From: Rutidosis leptorrhynchoides | Lineage: Eukaryota > Streptophyta > Magnoliopsida > Asterales > Asteraceae | NCBI RefSeq assembly: GCF_046630445.1 | Contig: NC_092334.1 | Location: 194,440,001 to 194,504,000 of the forward strand | Direction of reading: 5' to 3' | Length of the DNA: 64,000 nucleotides | Shown: positions 46,433 through 58,529 of the stretch, in pieces | Numbering within the stretch: position 1 is the stretch's first letter | Layout: every line of letters begins with the position of its first letter | Position numbers and translations under genes: made by a program | Notes under the pieces: model-generated | What the model saw: only the letters and a program-made list of their open reading frames with translations | Databases searched by the model: none | What the model was told of the DNA's origin: nothing

Positions 46433-47072
46433 GTGAGTGGAGTAATTATGCATGTATGTATATAGTGTATTTATTTGTATGCTATAGTATGAAACACGGA
46501 GCCGGTAGTACCATAGTATGTGTGAGTGTGCTATGAAGTGAACCACGGAGCCGGTAGCATAATGGTACGTGTGTTGTAGTGTGAACCACGGAGCAAGTAT
46601 CACTATAACACACGTCGTTAAAGTGTGAACCACGGAGCCGGTAGCACTATAAAATGAAGTGTGAACTACGGAGCCGGTAGCACCAAAGTGTGAACCACGG
46701 AGCCGGTAGCACTATAAAAGAGTATGACTCAAATGCGTAGTGACGTGAACCACGGAGCCGGTAGTGTCATAGCATTACGTATGGTGTGCACCACGGAGCC
46801 GGTAGCACCATGACGCGTGTATGGTTAACCATATAGTTTGTGTATGAGTTGTCGTATAACGTAATTTATTATTTTGGTGAATATGCTATTGGTGCTAGTT
46901 GCGGTATTTGGAGGTGATTAGCTTATACTTGAAGTTTGTATGCTAATTGTTATTGCTAGCGATTATACGGTGTGTGTAAGTGCATGCAAGTAGGTATATT
47001 ATATATGTACGTGTATAATTATTGCATTCACCAAGCATTTTACTTACCCTCTCGTTGTTTACCTTTTTATAG
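46433..47072 (+). other. Intron-like segment in LTR-A
   Basis: The donor AAG|GTGAGT (46430-46438) matches the plant consensus fully and the acceptor TTTACCTTTTTATAG|G ends at 47072. A second copy of the acceptor block ends at 47165. Splicing is inferred from sequence only. Confidence 0.45.
46490..46812 (+). repeat. Hairpin minisatellite in LTR-A, eight units
   Basis: Eight copies of a core reading about GAACCACGGAGCCGGTAG, each flanked by arms that pair with each other but differ from unit to unit, for example ATGGTG/CACCAT, TAGTG/CACTA and CTATAGTA/TACCATAG. The core itself can form ACC/GGT around ACGGAGCC. Confidence 0.9.
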
Positions 47073-47265
47073 GCTTCGACGTGGACAAGGGTAAGGACGT
47101 TCGTTTGGATTAGTGATCCCGCTTCGTTATATTAGGATACCCTCTCGTTGTTTACCTTTTTATAGGCTCCGACGTGGACAAGCTTTTGGACGTACCCTGC
47201 TGTGATAAATAAAAAAAAAATTTATTACGCATATTCGATTGTATAACGGGCTGGGTTGTTACAAG

Positions 47266-47277
47266 TGGTATCAGAGC
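47266..47277 (+). promoter_or_regulatory. Primer-binding site (initiator tRNA-Met)
   Basis: TGGTATCAGAGC, 2 nt after LTR-A. Confidence 0.93.
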
Positions 47278-47645
47278 ATGGTCTAAGGGATTTAGGTGAC
47301 TTGAGATAGGTGCCTAGACTTAGACTTTTTTGTGTATGCGGTTTAAGCGGGACTTGTAGGAGACGGGTTGGACCGGGGATTTGGTTAGTTCCTAGATTTA
47401 GGTGAACTAACTATGCGCTAATTGTTTTGTGTTGTGTTTGCAATCATCAAGCGAGATAGACGTTGTACTAGCAAGTTAATGCGACGTGCTCGCGTAACAA
47501 TGATTAGCTACCATTGTTACGGGTTCAAATCGTGTCAAACAAGATATGTACGACGATTGTTGAGCAAGATGGGGCGGTGAGGTGTATTTGTATATATGCA
47601 TTATGTCTTTTCGTTTCATGGTTTAACCTATTTTCGTTTTATAGA

Positions 47646-48688
47646 ATGAAGATGAGAAACGGACATGATACCAATGAAGGAGGTACGAGCGAGGACTCCG
47701 AGTTTATGACCAAGGTTGAGGCCATATTGAAAAGGCATCACACGGCTTTCCTTGAGGACGTTAGGAAGATGTTTTAGACTCGATTGACGAGCAAATAGTC
47801 AATCTAGTTAAGGAACAAGTGAAAGTTGTTCTACAAGAAGATAATGTTGGAAGGCGGGACTTCTTTTATAAGAATTTCAAAGATTCTCAACCTCCCACCT
47901 TTGAAGACGGACGGGACCCACTTAAGAGTGCCCATTGGATATACGATATGGAGGGGGCTTTTCGTACTTGTGAATGACCTCTCGATAAGAAGACAAGGTA
48001 CGGGTGTAGTATGTTAAGGGGCGATGCCAATTTGTGGTGGGACGCGAAAATCCAACTTTATGGTGAAGATCAATGCATGGAATTCACTTAGGATGAATTC
48101 AAGGCGGAATTTTTCAAAGAGTACCGAACTTCGGTCGATCTTACTAGACTTAAGGACGAGTTGCGTGCCTTGAGGCAAGGGTCGATGGATTTGAACACTC
48201 TCAAATCCGTTTTCTTGTCAAAGGCCCAATTTTGTCCGGAGTATGTCGGGAATGATAAAATGTTGAAGGAAGACTTCTATCGAATTTTGAACGACAACTA
48301 TCAAGAGAAGATTAGTGTAACCGCGGTGAAAACCTTTGATGAGTTGTTCGATATGGCCAAAGGTTTTGAGGCGCTCGTTTTGAGAAAGAGTGGTTTTACT
48401 TTTGGCAAAAGAAAGTTTGAAGCAACTAGTCATTCTAACAAGAAGAGTAAGGGTGCAAGTGAGAGTGTTGGTAGTGTGAAGAAGGGTACGTTCGGGGGTT
48501 TTGGACCCAAATGTTATAATTGTGGACGACAAGGGCACATGGCTCGCGATTGTACAAGTGCAACTTCGACACCAAAGCTCACTTGCTACAATTGTCAAAA
48601 GGAAGGGCACCGAAGGACAGAATGTCCCGAGTTGCGGGGTGATCAAGTTAAGAAGTTAAAGAAGGCGGCGGGTACGGCTAGGGGTTGA
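47646..48688 (+). pseudogene. Gypsy gag
   Basis: Starts MKMRNGHDTNEGGTSEDSEF. A TAG at 47775 follows RKMF, and a frameshift comes soon after. The gag domain (RRDFFYKNFKDSQPPTFEDG, HWIYDMEGAF, MLRGDANLWWDAKIQLYGED) has a TGA near 47970 and a TAG near 48090 in place of the Trp of FTWDEF. From 48161 the frame is open: LTRLKDELRALRQGSMDLNT and two zinc knuckles, CYNCGRQGHMARDC and CYNCQKEGHRRTEC. It ends at a TGA (48686-48688) that reads through in the same frame into protease. Confidence 0.9.
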
Positions 48689-51600
48689 AACTATTTGATG
48701 ACCAATGATGAAGCCAAACAATCCAACGAAGTTGTCTCAGGTACTTTCATGGTTAACTCTAATCCGGTAAGGATACTATTTGATAGCGGTGCTAATTTAT
48801 CATTTGTGTCGCCTCGATTTGTGCCTAAGCTTAATAGACCGCTAGCTAAGTTAAGTCATCTTGTAGAAGTCGAAATATCGGATGGTAAGACGGTGCTAGG
48901 GGTTGATGGTAATCATTGTAATGTTGTGTTTGGTTCCGAAACTTTTAAAATCAATCTCATCCCGATGTCCTTGGGTGAGTTTGATATTGTTGTTGGTATG
49001 GATTGGCTCGATCGTTATAGAGCCGATATTGAATGTCATGAGAAGTCTATTCGTGTGAAGACCCCAAGTGGGGGAGAGTTAATTATTCATGGCAAGAAAT
49101 GTAGAAGACTTGTGCCATTATGCACTTATGCACGGGCACGTCGTTTCCTTAGTGGTGGTGGCATGGCTTTTCTTGCTCATGTAGTTGATACTCGTGAAGA
49201 GCAACCATCCATTCGTGAAATTCTGGTGGTTAATGAATTTGAAGACATTTTTCCGGATGAATTTCCAGGTTTTCCTGCAGAAAGACAAGTTGAATTTCGC
49301 ATTGAGTTGGTTCCGGGGGCTACTCCCATTGCTAAAACTCCTTATCTTCTAGCGCCAATGGAAATGCAAGAATTGTTGAATCAAACCCAAGAGTTGCTTG
49401 AAAAGGGTTTTATCCGACCGAGTGCTTCGCCATGGGGCGCTCCGGTTTTATTCGTGAAGAAGAAAGATGGTAGTATGCGGATGTGCATCGATTATCGGGA
49501 GTTGAATAAAGTGACGATCAAGAATCGTTATTCATTGCCTCGGATTGACGATTTGTTTGATCAACTCCAAGGCGCGACTTATTTTTCTAAAATTGACTTA
49601 CAGTCCGGCTATCACCAAATGCAGGTCCGTGAGGAAAATATTGAGAAAACGGCCTTTCGAACGCGTTACGGGCATTTTGAGTTTGTAGTTATGCCTTTTG
49701 GTCTTACAAATGCTCCGGCTGCATTCATGGATCTTATGAACCGAGTGTGCCAACCTATGTTGGACAAGTCAGTAATTGTGTTCATTGAGTACATACTTGT
49801 CTATTCGAAGAGTATGAAGGAACATGAACATCATTTGCGTGCTGTGTTGAAGACGTTACGAAAGGAGAAGTTGTATGCAAAATTCTTCAAATGTGAATTT
49901 TGGCTAAGGGAAGTTCAATTCCTTGGCCATATTGTGAACAAAGATGGTATTCAAGTAGATCCGGGGAAGATTGAGGCGGTAAAGAATTGGGGACGACCGA
50001 CTACGCCTACGAAAATCCAAAGTTTTCTCGGGTTGGCCGGTTATTATCATCGGTTTATCCAAGACTTTTCTAAGATCGCTTCTCCATTGACGAAGTTGAC
50101 AAGGAAGAATGTGAGGTTTAACTGGGAAAACGAGCAAGAAATTGCTTTTTAATTGTTAAAAGAGAAGTTGTGTCAAGTTCCGGTGTTAGTGTTGCCGGAA
50201 GGTGTAGAAGACATGACGGTTTATTGTGATGCTTCTTTAAATGGGCTCGGGTGTGTTCTAATGCAAAGTGGTAAAGTCATCGCTTACGCCTATCGACAAT
50301 TAAAAGAACACGAAACGAGATATCCGACTCATGATCTTGAATTGGCGGCGGTGGTTCATGCGTTGAAAATTTGGCGCCACTACTCGTATGGTGTCAAGTG
50401 CACGATTTATTCGGATCACAAGAGTTTGAAACATCTTTTTGATCAACGAGATTTGAATTATTGTCAACGTAGATGGATGGATGTGGTAAAGGATTATGAT
50501 TGTGAAATACTAATGTGGTCGTGGATGCGTTAAGTTGAAAGGGTCAACATCTGGTGATACGAGTAGGATCGTTACGCATGATTATTACTAACGATTTTCT
50601 TGTAAAGCTCGGTGAGATTCAAATTGAAGCTTTTGTTAACAATAAGCATGAGGAACGAATCGTGGGACAAACAGAGTCTATTACTTTAGGTCCGCATGGT
50701 TTGTTGTCTTTTCAAGGAAGAGTGTGGGTGCCTAGAATGGGAGATTTCCGACGAGTGCTACTTGATGAAGCACATAAATCAAAGTATTCCATTCATCCTG
50801 GCGCGACGAAAATGTATCTTGATTTGAAGAAAGTGTATTGGTGGCCGGGCATGAAACGCAATGTTGTAAAGTATGTTGAACAATGTGTCACGTGTTTGCA
50901 AGTTAAGGCCGAGCACTAAAAGCCGTATGGTAAGTTACAACCGTTGGAAGTCCTGAAATGGAAATGGGAGCACATTACCATGGATTTCATTACAAAGTTA
51001 CCAAAGATGGCGAGAACCAAATTTGATTCGATTTGGGTGATAGTTGATCGGTTGACGAAAAGTGCCTTGTTTCTTCCGATTCGGGAAACGATATCGTCGG
51101 AGGCATTGTCAAAGTTGTTTATCAAGGAGGTGATATCGAGACATGGGGTTCCTATATCTATTATTTCGGATCGGGATACTCGTTTCACATCTCAGTTTTA
51201 GAATAAGTTTCATGATGATATGGGTACACAATTGAGAATGAGCACAGCGTACCATCCTCAAACGGACGATCAAACCGAACGTACGAATCAAACATTGGAG
51301 GATATGTTACGGGTGTGTATTATCGATTTCGGTCGTAGTTGGGATGAGCACTTGCCCTTGGTGGAATTCGCGTACAATAATAGTTATCATACTTGTATCG
51401 GGATGCCACCTTATGAGATGCTTTATGGGCGAAGGTGTCAAACTCCAATTTATTGGGGTGAAGTGGGTCAAAGAGAAATCGTGAGTACCGATTTGGTTTT
51501 AGAGACGAATAGCAAGATTGAGATGATTCAGACTCATTTGAAAGAGGCTCAAGATAGACAAAAGTAGTATGCCGACAAATGTAGGCGATTGATTGAGTTC

Positions 51601-51934
51601 CAAGAAGGTGACATGGTGATGCTTAAGGTTTCGCCATGCAAGGGTATTATTCGTTCATCCTACCTTTCATGTATCGAATTTGAAGAAGTGTCTTGCTGAA
51701 CCAGAACATGTCATACCATTAGAGGAACTTACAATTGATGACAAACTCCACTTCGTGGAAGAGCCTGTCGAAATTATGGACCGTGAGGTCAAAATTTTGA
51801 AACATAACAAGATTCCGATCGTCCGAGTACGATGGAATGCCAAATGAGGACCCGAGTTTACTTGGGAACGAGAGGATCAAATGATGCAGAAGTATCCTCA
51901 CCTTTTCCCGACTCCTCCATCTACCTCAGCTTAA
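48689..51934 (+). pseudogene. Gypsy pol: protease, RT, RNase H, integrase, chromodomain-like tail
   Basis: Protease has [12 protein letters not shown] and [10 protein letters not shown] has [20 protein letters not shown], but the catalytic FIDD reads FIEY near 49788, losing both aspartates. A TAA at 50150 replaces Gln before LLKEKL. RNase H has [21 protein letters not shown] and YSDHKSL, and a deletion removes the region after DYDCEI near 50505. Integrase has HPGATKM to [21 protein letters not shown] and [12 protein letters not shown]. Stops occur near 50917, 51198, 51565 and 51845. A deletion near 51650 removes the middle of the tail. The final TAA is 51932-51934. Confidence 0.92.
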
Positions 51935-51970
51935 AATTTCGGGACGAAATTTTCTTTAACAGGTGGGTAA
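51934..51970 (+). promoter_or_regulatory. Palindrome and polypurine tract before LTR-B
   Basis: The palindrome with arms AAATTTCG/CGAAATTT (51934-51952) starts at the pol stop codon; the tract AACAGGTGGGTAA (51958-51970) abuts LTR-B. Confidence 0.85.
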
Positions 51971-54900
51971 TGTAATGACCCTGGATTTTTCAACGTTTAA
52001 TTATTAATAATTTATTATTAATACTTCTGTTTTAATAAACGTGTTCTTATACGTGTTACTTGTTACCGTATTTACCTTTTTATGGCCCGACTTGTCTTTG
52101 TGACACACGTACTTTTCACGAATAATATTTTCGAATATTATTTACACTCATGATTAATTAATATTGATCATTTTTAATTAACTAATGTTACTAGTTAATT
52201 ACTTGGGCTTTGTTTATTTAATTTGTTACTTACTTGGACTTGGGCTTTTATTATTTGATATGGACTTGGAAGCCTACCCTACTCTCTTAATGGACTAGTT
52301 AGCCCACTTTTATGCAAGTATTACATTAAGATATAACTAGATTAATTAGTGTTATGTAAAGACTTGTTACATGTATACTTACACCATTTTCCCACACCAT
52401 TTAACTTTAATACCACTTCAAGCTCACACCATTCTCCCACATATGAAAGTGCATTTGATTCCTTCCTCTTTGGGCCATAAAACCGTCGGCCAACATGGTG
52501 TAGGAGGGAGGTTTTGTTTCAATTTTTGTGTTACTTATTCTCTAGTATACTTCATTCCATACACACACATACTTACACACTTCTCTTTTCTCTCATTTTT
52601 CTCTCAACTTTGTAAGTTACAAACTCTATTTCTCCTTTCTTTTTCTCTTCAAAACCGAACCATATTCATCATCATTACTTGTTCTTGTTTGTTGTTTAAT
52701 TACTTGTAGTTGTTTGTTGTTGTTAAAGATCAAGTTCTCTAACTTGTATCTTCATGTAATCTTGGTTACTTTTATCTTTTGTTTGATGAAGAACCAAGAA
52801 CAAGAATCTAAACTTTCTAGTTTATTGTTCTACACTTAATGTTTTAAAGATTTAAAGTTCATGAGTTTTAAAATCATACTTGTGTTCATGTTTGTAAACC
52901 TAAAGTTTACTTTATTAAAAGATCAAAGTCTTGGCTTGAATCTTTCTAAGTATGAAAAACCATGAACTTATTACTTGTAGATTTAGTTTATTTCTTCAAT
53001 TCTTGCACTTTCAATTCATGATTCATGTTGTTATTGGTCAAGTGTTACTAGTTAATCTTGATTTCATTTTTCTTGAACTAAAGTTAACTTTATAAGTTCA
53101 AGAACATGGAGGTTTAACTTTCTAGTTACAACTTCATATACTTATGTTGGATCTAAGTTTCTATAGCTTATGGTCTTCTAAATTTGTTGTAAACAAGAGC
53201 TTATAAGCTTATATACATGTTACAAGTTGAAAATCTAAGTTTCATAACTTATGGTTTCATTAAAGTGTAGATCCAAGTTTTGTAACTTAGGATCTAACTT
53301 AAGAACAGTAGATCTAGACTTTCTAGTCTAGGATCTTTAAGATCTAGCTAAGATCTAAGTTCTACAACTTATGATCTTGATTATTTAGTTTACTTTCAAG
53401 TTTGTAGCTTAATATTACTAGTAGATATCATGTATGTGTCGGATCTAAGATCTTGATGTAACTTTTGTTCGTCAAACTACATACAATTCTTAAGTGAGTT
53501 GTGCTACATATCTTAGACTTACACTAGTGTTATTATGGTCAAACCTTGGTTAAGATGATACAAACACATCAACGAGTTGTACACTTGAAGCTATACGCAT
53601 CAAGGATGAGAACCATGATGAGCATCAAGCACCAAGAACCCACCGGAACACCTTTACTTACTGTTTCTGGAACTGATCAGACTGCCTGTGCTACTGGAAA
53701 TTTGATTTTCAGTTAGTTCGGTTCAAGTAGATGATTTTCTGTTTAGACCTCGTCTTAATCCGAGTTACGGTTTAGGATCTATGGCCTCCTGAAAGTCATT
53801 ACACCCTATTAATGTTGTGCTGAAATTTCTGACCTACTCGCACTTAAACCGTCGCCACGGCCAAACGAAGACGAGTTTGGTTCTGGAAATTTGTCAGCCT
53901 CTAGGGAACCCATATATGGAGCCATGGCCACTGGTCTCACCTCATTTCAGTTTGTATAGAGGTCGTGGTGACTGAACGAATTCAGCCTTTATTTCAAACC
54001 CTAGTCTTGACTTAAAACTTACTTTACACTTTTTGTTTAATGATGAATGATGATGACACTTAAGACCTAATTTACATACTTTTAAACCTTTGGGAACGAT
54101 TTACTGACTTAGTAACTTATGACTTAGGTTGAGGACCTTTCGGACCAACCACTTGCTTACTTTTCCCGCGTATCGACTTTTACTACTTTTCACTGTGAAT
54201 TATAGCATCCCTTTTTACTTTAACTATTTTGGGAACTGAGAATACATGCGCTTTTTACATTTTACATACTAGGCACGAGTACTTAAACTTTATATATGTG
54301 TGGGTTATACAACGGCATAAACTTTCCCCTTAGCTCGGTAACGTTTAGTCATTGGTCTTTGAACCGGTGAACGCGAATCTTAGATATTGATCCATAGGGT
54401 TTGACATCCCCACTCGGGCTAGTAGCGCTAGCATTTAACGGGTGTTTAATACTTCGTAAACTTACACACTCGCCAAGTGTACTTTTAGGGGGTGTTATTT
54501 ACGTTAAGTTAGTTATCAAGGGCCCACGGTTATACATATACTTTTCATACTGTTTTGAAACGCTGTTGAAGCAATGAAATCTCATGGGCTACCTTACATT
54601 ACTGTTATACTTAAACTATAGCTCACCAACCTTTGTGTTGACATTTTTAAGCCTGTTTTTCCCAGGTGCTTAAGGTTTGCTTGCTTCCGTTGTAGTTGTC
54701 ATGCTTTGTAGACTCCCGCTGCGCTTATTATCGATGTCACCGCATGAAACGTTTAATTTGCATTCAAACAATGTTATTTTTGAAACAATGTATTTGTAAC
54801 GACTTACGGGTCACGTACTATTATTTTTGCTTGGTATTCGTAGAAGCATACTTTCAGATGTTAAACATTTGACGTTGGTTAAAACGTCACCTTTTATCAT

Positions 54901-54996
54901 GAATGCAAACTCTTGTTGAAACAGCATATAGTATTTGACCTTGTAATGATCATGTGTTGATGATTCGTACACGATGGTTTTATACGGGGCATCACA
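51971..54996 (+). repeat. LTR-B (3026 bp)
   Basis: TGTAATGACCC...GGGGCATCACA. It carries GGGAACTGAGAATACATGCG (54231-54250) and an acceptor-like block TGTTTTTCCCAG|GT ending near 54664. It is not related to LTR-A but its inner motifs match the other gypsy LTRs of the window. Confidence 0.88.
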
Positions 54997-54998
54997 TT

Positions 54999-55010
54999 TG
55001 CTATCAAAGC
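54999..55010 (+). promoter_or_regulatory. Decayed primer-binding site after LTR-B
   Basis: TGCTATCAAAGC differs at two positions from TGGTATCAGAGC. It shows that LTR-B once served as a 5' LTR. Confidence 0.7.
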
Positions 55011-55228
55011 ATTGGTTGTAGGGAATTAGGTTGCATTAGTGAGTCTAGACCGGACCGAGTAGGATTCACTAATAGGACTAATCTACAACTTGCTAGTTTA
55101 CTTGTTTCTGCGAAACTTACTGCATGCTGCTGTTTACTTTTACTGCTATAAGCCGTATACTGTTACTTGCTTTCACTTCTGCATGCTATTACCTGCTTTC
55201 GATTGCATGATACTTGTCATTATTGAAA
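55011..55228 (+). other. Leader remnant behind LTR-B
   Basis: About 220 bp (from ATTGGTTGTAGGGAATTAGG) that look like gypsy leader DNA, with no gag, cut off by the minus-strand element at 55229. Confidence 0.6.
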
Positions 55229-58200
55229 TGTCCCGTTCTTATTGATTAAAAACGTTCCATATTAATTGATTTCGTTGCGAGGTTTTGACCTCTATATGAG
55301 ACGTTTTTCAAAGACTGCATTCATTTTTAAAACAAACCATAACCTTTATTTCATAAATAAAGGTTTAAAATGCTTTATGTAGATTATCAAATAATGATAA
55401 TCTAAAATATCCTGTTTACACACGACCATTACATAATGGTTTACAATACAAATATGTTACATCGAAATCAGTTTCTTGAATGCAGTTTTTACACAATATC
55501 ATACAAACATGGACTCCAAATCTTGTCCTTATTTTAGTATGCAACAGCGGAAGCTCTTAGTATTCACCTGAGAATAAACATGCTTTAAACGTCAACAAAA
55601 ATGTTGGTGAGTTATAGGTTTAACCTATATATATCAAATCATAATAATAGACCACAAGATTTCATATTTCAATACACATCCCATACATAGAGATAAAAAT
55701 CATTCATATGGTGAACACCTGGTAACCGACATTAACAAGATGCATATATATAAGAATATCCCCATCATTCCGGGACACCCTTCGGATATGATATAAATTT
55801 CGAAGTACTAAAGCATCCGGTACTTTGGATGGGGTTTGTTAGGCCTAATACATCTATCTTTAGGATTCGCGTCAATTAGGGTTTCTGTTCCCTAATTCTT
55901 AGATTATCAGACTTAATAAAAAGGGGCATATTTGATTTCGATAATTCAACCATAGAATGTAGTTTCACGTACTTGTGTCTATTTTGTAAATCATTTATAA
56001 AACCTGCATGTATTCTCATCCCAAAAATATTAGATTTTAAAAGTGGGACTATAACTCACTTTCACAGATTTTTACTTCGTCGGGAAGTAAGACTTGGCCA
56101 CTGGTTGATTCACGAACCTATAACAATATATACATATATATATCAAAGTATGTTTAAAATATATTTACAACACTTTTAATATATTTTGATGTTTTAAGTT
56201 TATTAAGTCAGCTGTCCTCGTTAGTAACCTACAACTAGTTGTCCACAGTTAGATGTACAGAAATAAATCGATAAATATTATCTTGAATCAATCCACGACC
56301 CAGTGTATACGTATCTCAGTATTGATCACAACTCAAACTATATCTATTTTGGAATCAACCTCAACCCTGTATAGCTAACTCCAACATTCACATATAGAGT
56401 GTCTATGGTTGTTCCGAAATATATATAGATGTGTCGACATGATAGGTCGAAACATTGTATACGTGTCTATGGTATCTCAAGATTACATAATATACAATAC
56501 AAGTTGATTAAGTTATGGTTGGAATAGATTTGTTACCAATTTTCACGTAGCTAAAATGAGAAAAATTATCCAATCTTGTTTTACCCATAACTTCTTCATT
56601 TTAAATCCGTTTTGAGTGAATCAAATTGCTATGGTTTCATATTGAACTCTATTTTATGAATCTAAACAGAAAAAGTATAGGTTTATAGTCGGAAAAATAA
56701 GTTACAAGTCATTTTTGTAAAGGTGGTCATTTCAGTCGAAAGAACGACGTCTAGATGACCATTTTAGAAAACATACTTCTACTTTGAGTTTAACCATAAT
56801 TTTTGGATATAGTTTCATGTTCATAATAAAAATCATTTTCTCAGAATAACAACTTTTAAATCAAAGTTTATCATAGTTTTTAATTAACTAACCCAAAACA
56901 GCCCGCGGTGTTACTACGACGGCGTAAATCCGGTTTTACGGTGTTTTTCGTGTTTCCATGTTTTAAATCATTAAGTTAGCATATCATATAGATATAGAAC
57001 ATGTGTTTAGTTGATTTTAAAAGTCAAGTTAGAAGGATTAACTTTTGTTTGTGAACAAGTTTAGAATTAACTAAACTATGTTCTAGTGATTACAAGTTTA
57101 AACCTTCGAATAAGATAGCTTTATATGTATGAATCGAATGATGTTATGAACATCATTACTACCTTAAGTTCCTTGGATAAACCTACTGGAAAAGATAAAA
57201 ATGGATCTAGCTTCAACGGATCCTTGGATGGCTTGAAGTTCTTGAAGCAGAATCATGACACGAAAACAAGTTCAAGTAAGATCATCACTTGAAATAAGAT
57301 TGTTATAGTTATAGAAATTGAATCAAAGTTTGAATATGATTATTACCTTGTATTAGAATGATAACCTACTGTAAGAAACAAAGATTTCTTGAGGTTGGAT
57401 GATCACCTTACAAGATTGGAAGTGAGCTAGCAAACTTGAAAGTATTCTTGATTTTATGTAACTAGAACTTGTAGAATTTATGAAGAACACTTAGAACTTG
57501 AAGATAGAACTTGAGAGAGATCATTAGATGAAGAAAATTGAAGAATGAAAGTGTTTGTAGGTGTTTTTGGTCGTTGGTGTATGGATTAGATATAAAGGAT
57601 ATGTAATTTTGTTTTCATGTAAATAAGTCATGAATGATTACTCATATTTTTGTAATTTTATGAGATATTTCATGCTAGTTGTCAAATGATGGTTCCCACA
57701 TGTGTTAGGTGACTCACATGGGCTGCTAAGAGCTGATCATTGGAGTGTATATACCAATAGTACATATATCTAAAATTTGTGTATTGTACGAGTACGAATA
57801 CGGGTGCATACGAGTAGAATTGTTGATGAAACTGAACGAGGATGTAATTGTAAGAATTTTTGTTAAGTAGAAGTATTTTCATAAGTGTATTCAAGTCTTT
57901 CAAAAGTGTATAAATACATATTAAAACACTACATGTATATATATTTTAACTGAGTCGTTAAGTCATCGTTAGTCGTTACATGTAAGTGTTGTTTTGAAAC
58001 CTTTAGGTTAACGATCTTGTTAAATGTTGTTAACCCAATGTTTATAATATCAAATGAGATTTTAAATTATTATATTATCATGATATTATCATGTATGAAT
58101 ATCTCTTAATATGATATATATACATTAAATGTCTTTATAACGATAATCGTTACATATATGTCTTGTTTAAAAATCATTAAGTTAGTAGTCTTGTTTTTAC

Positions 58201-58257
58201 ATATGTAGTTCATTGTTAATATACTTAATGATATGTTTACTTATAATAGTATCATGT

Positions 58258-58288
<31 letters not shown>

Positions 58289-58493
58289 CCATATATATGT
58301 CATCATATAGTTTTTACAAGTTTTAATGTTCGTGAATCACCGGTCAACTTGGGTGGTCAATTATCTATATGAAACATATTTCAATTAATCAAGTCTTAAC
58401 AAGTTTGATTGCTTAACATGTTGGAAAAATTTAATCATGTAAATATCAATCTCAATTAATATATATAAACATGGAAAAGTTCGGGTCACTACA
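55229..58493 (-). repeat. Gypsy 3' LTR (3265 bp)
   Basis: On the plus strand TGTCCCGTTC...GGGTCACTACA. It contains GCATGTATTCTCATCCC (56006-56022), an inverted acceptor-like block near 55567-55610 and a short TA run near 58262-58288. Confidence 0.92.
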
Positions 58494-58529
58494 GTACCTA
58501 CCCGTTAAATAAATTTCGTCCCGAAATTT
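58494..58529 (-). promoter_or_regulatory. Gypsy polypurine tract and palindrome
   Basis: Minus-strand TTTAACGGGTAGGTAC abuts the LTR. The AAATTTCG/CGAAATTT palindrome is at 58511-58529, touching the pol stop codon. Confidence 0.85.

Larger units (their letters stand above)
45443..47263 (+). repeat. LTR-A (1821 bp), 5' LTR
   Basis: TGTAAGACCC...GGGTTGTTACA, followed after AG by a perfect PBS. It includes an intron-like segment with a hairpin minisatellite, and a duplicated 3' block (47046 and 47139). Confidence 0.9.
45443..55228 (+). mobile_element. Chimeric Ty3/gypsy element with two unrelated LTRs
   Basis: In order: LTR-A (45443-47263), PBS, gag, pol, polypurine tract, LTR-B (51971-54996), then a second PBS-like site and leader cut off by the next element at 55229. 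LTR-A and LTR-B share no visible sequence beyond TGTAA at the start. gag and pol lie in one frame apart from lesions. No flanking duplication can be assigned. Confidence 0.85.

Noticed and set aside
46490-46812. CRISPR-like array
   Set aside because: Repeats with variable spacers, but this is a eukaryotic LTR, spacers are arms complementary within each unit, and there are no cas genes.
52371-52709. 112-aa ORF with hydrophobic stretches
   Set aside because: It lies inside LTR-B, is rich in CT-type low complexity and matches nothing.
51971-54996. LTR-B as a separate solo LTR inserted after the element
   Set aside because: It starts exactly after the polypurine tract and is followed by a PBS-like site and leader, with no flanking 5-bp duplication.
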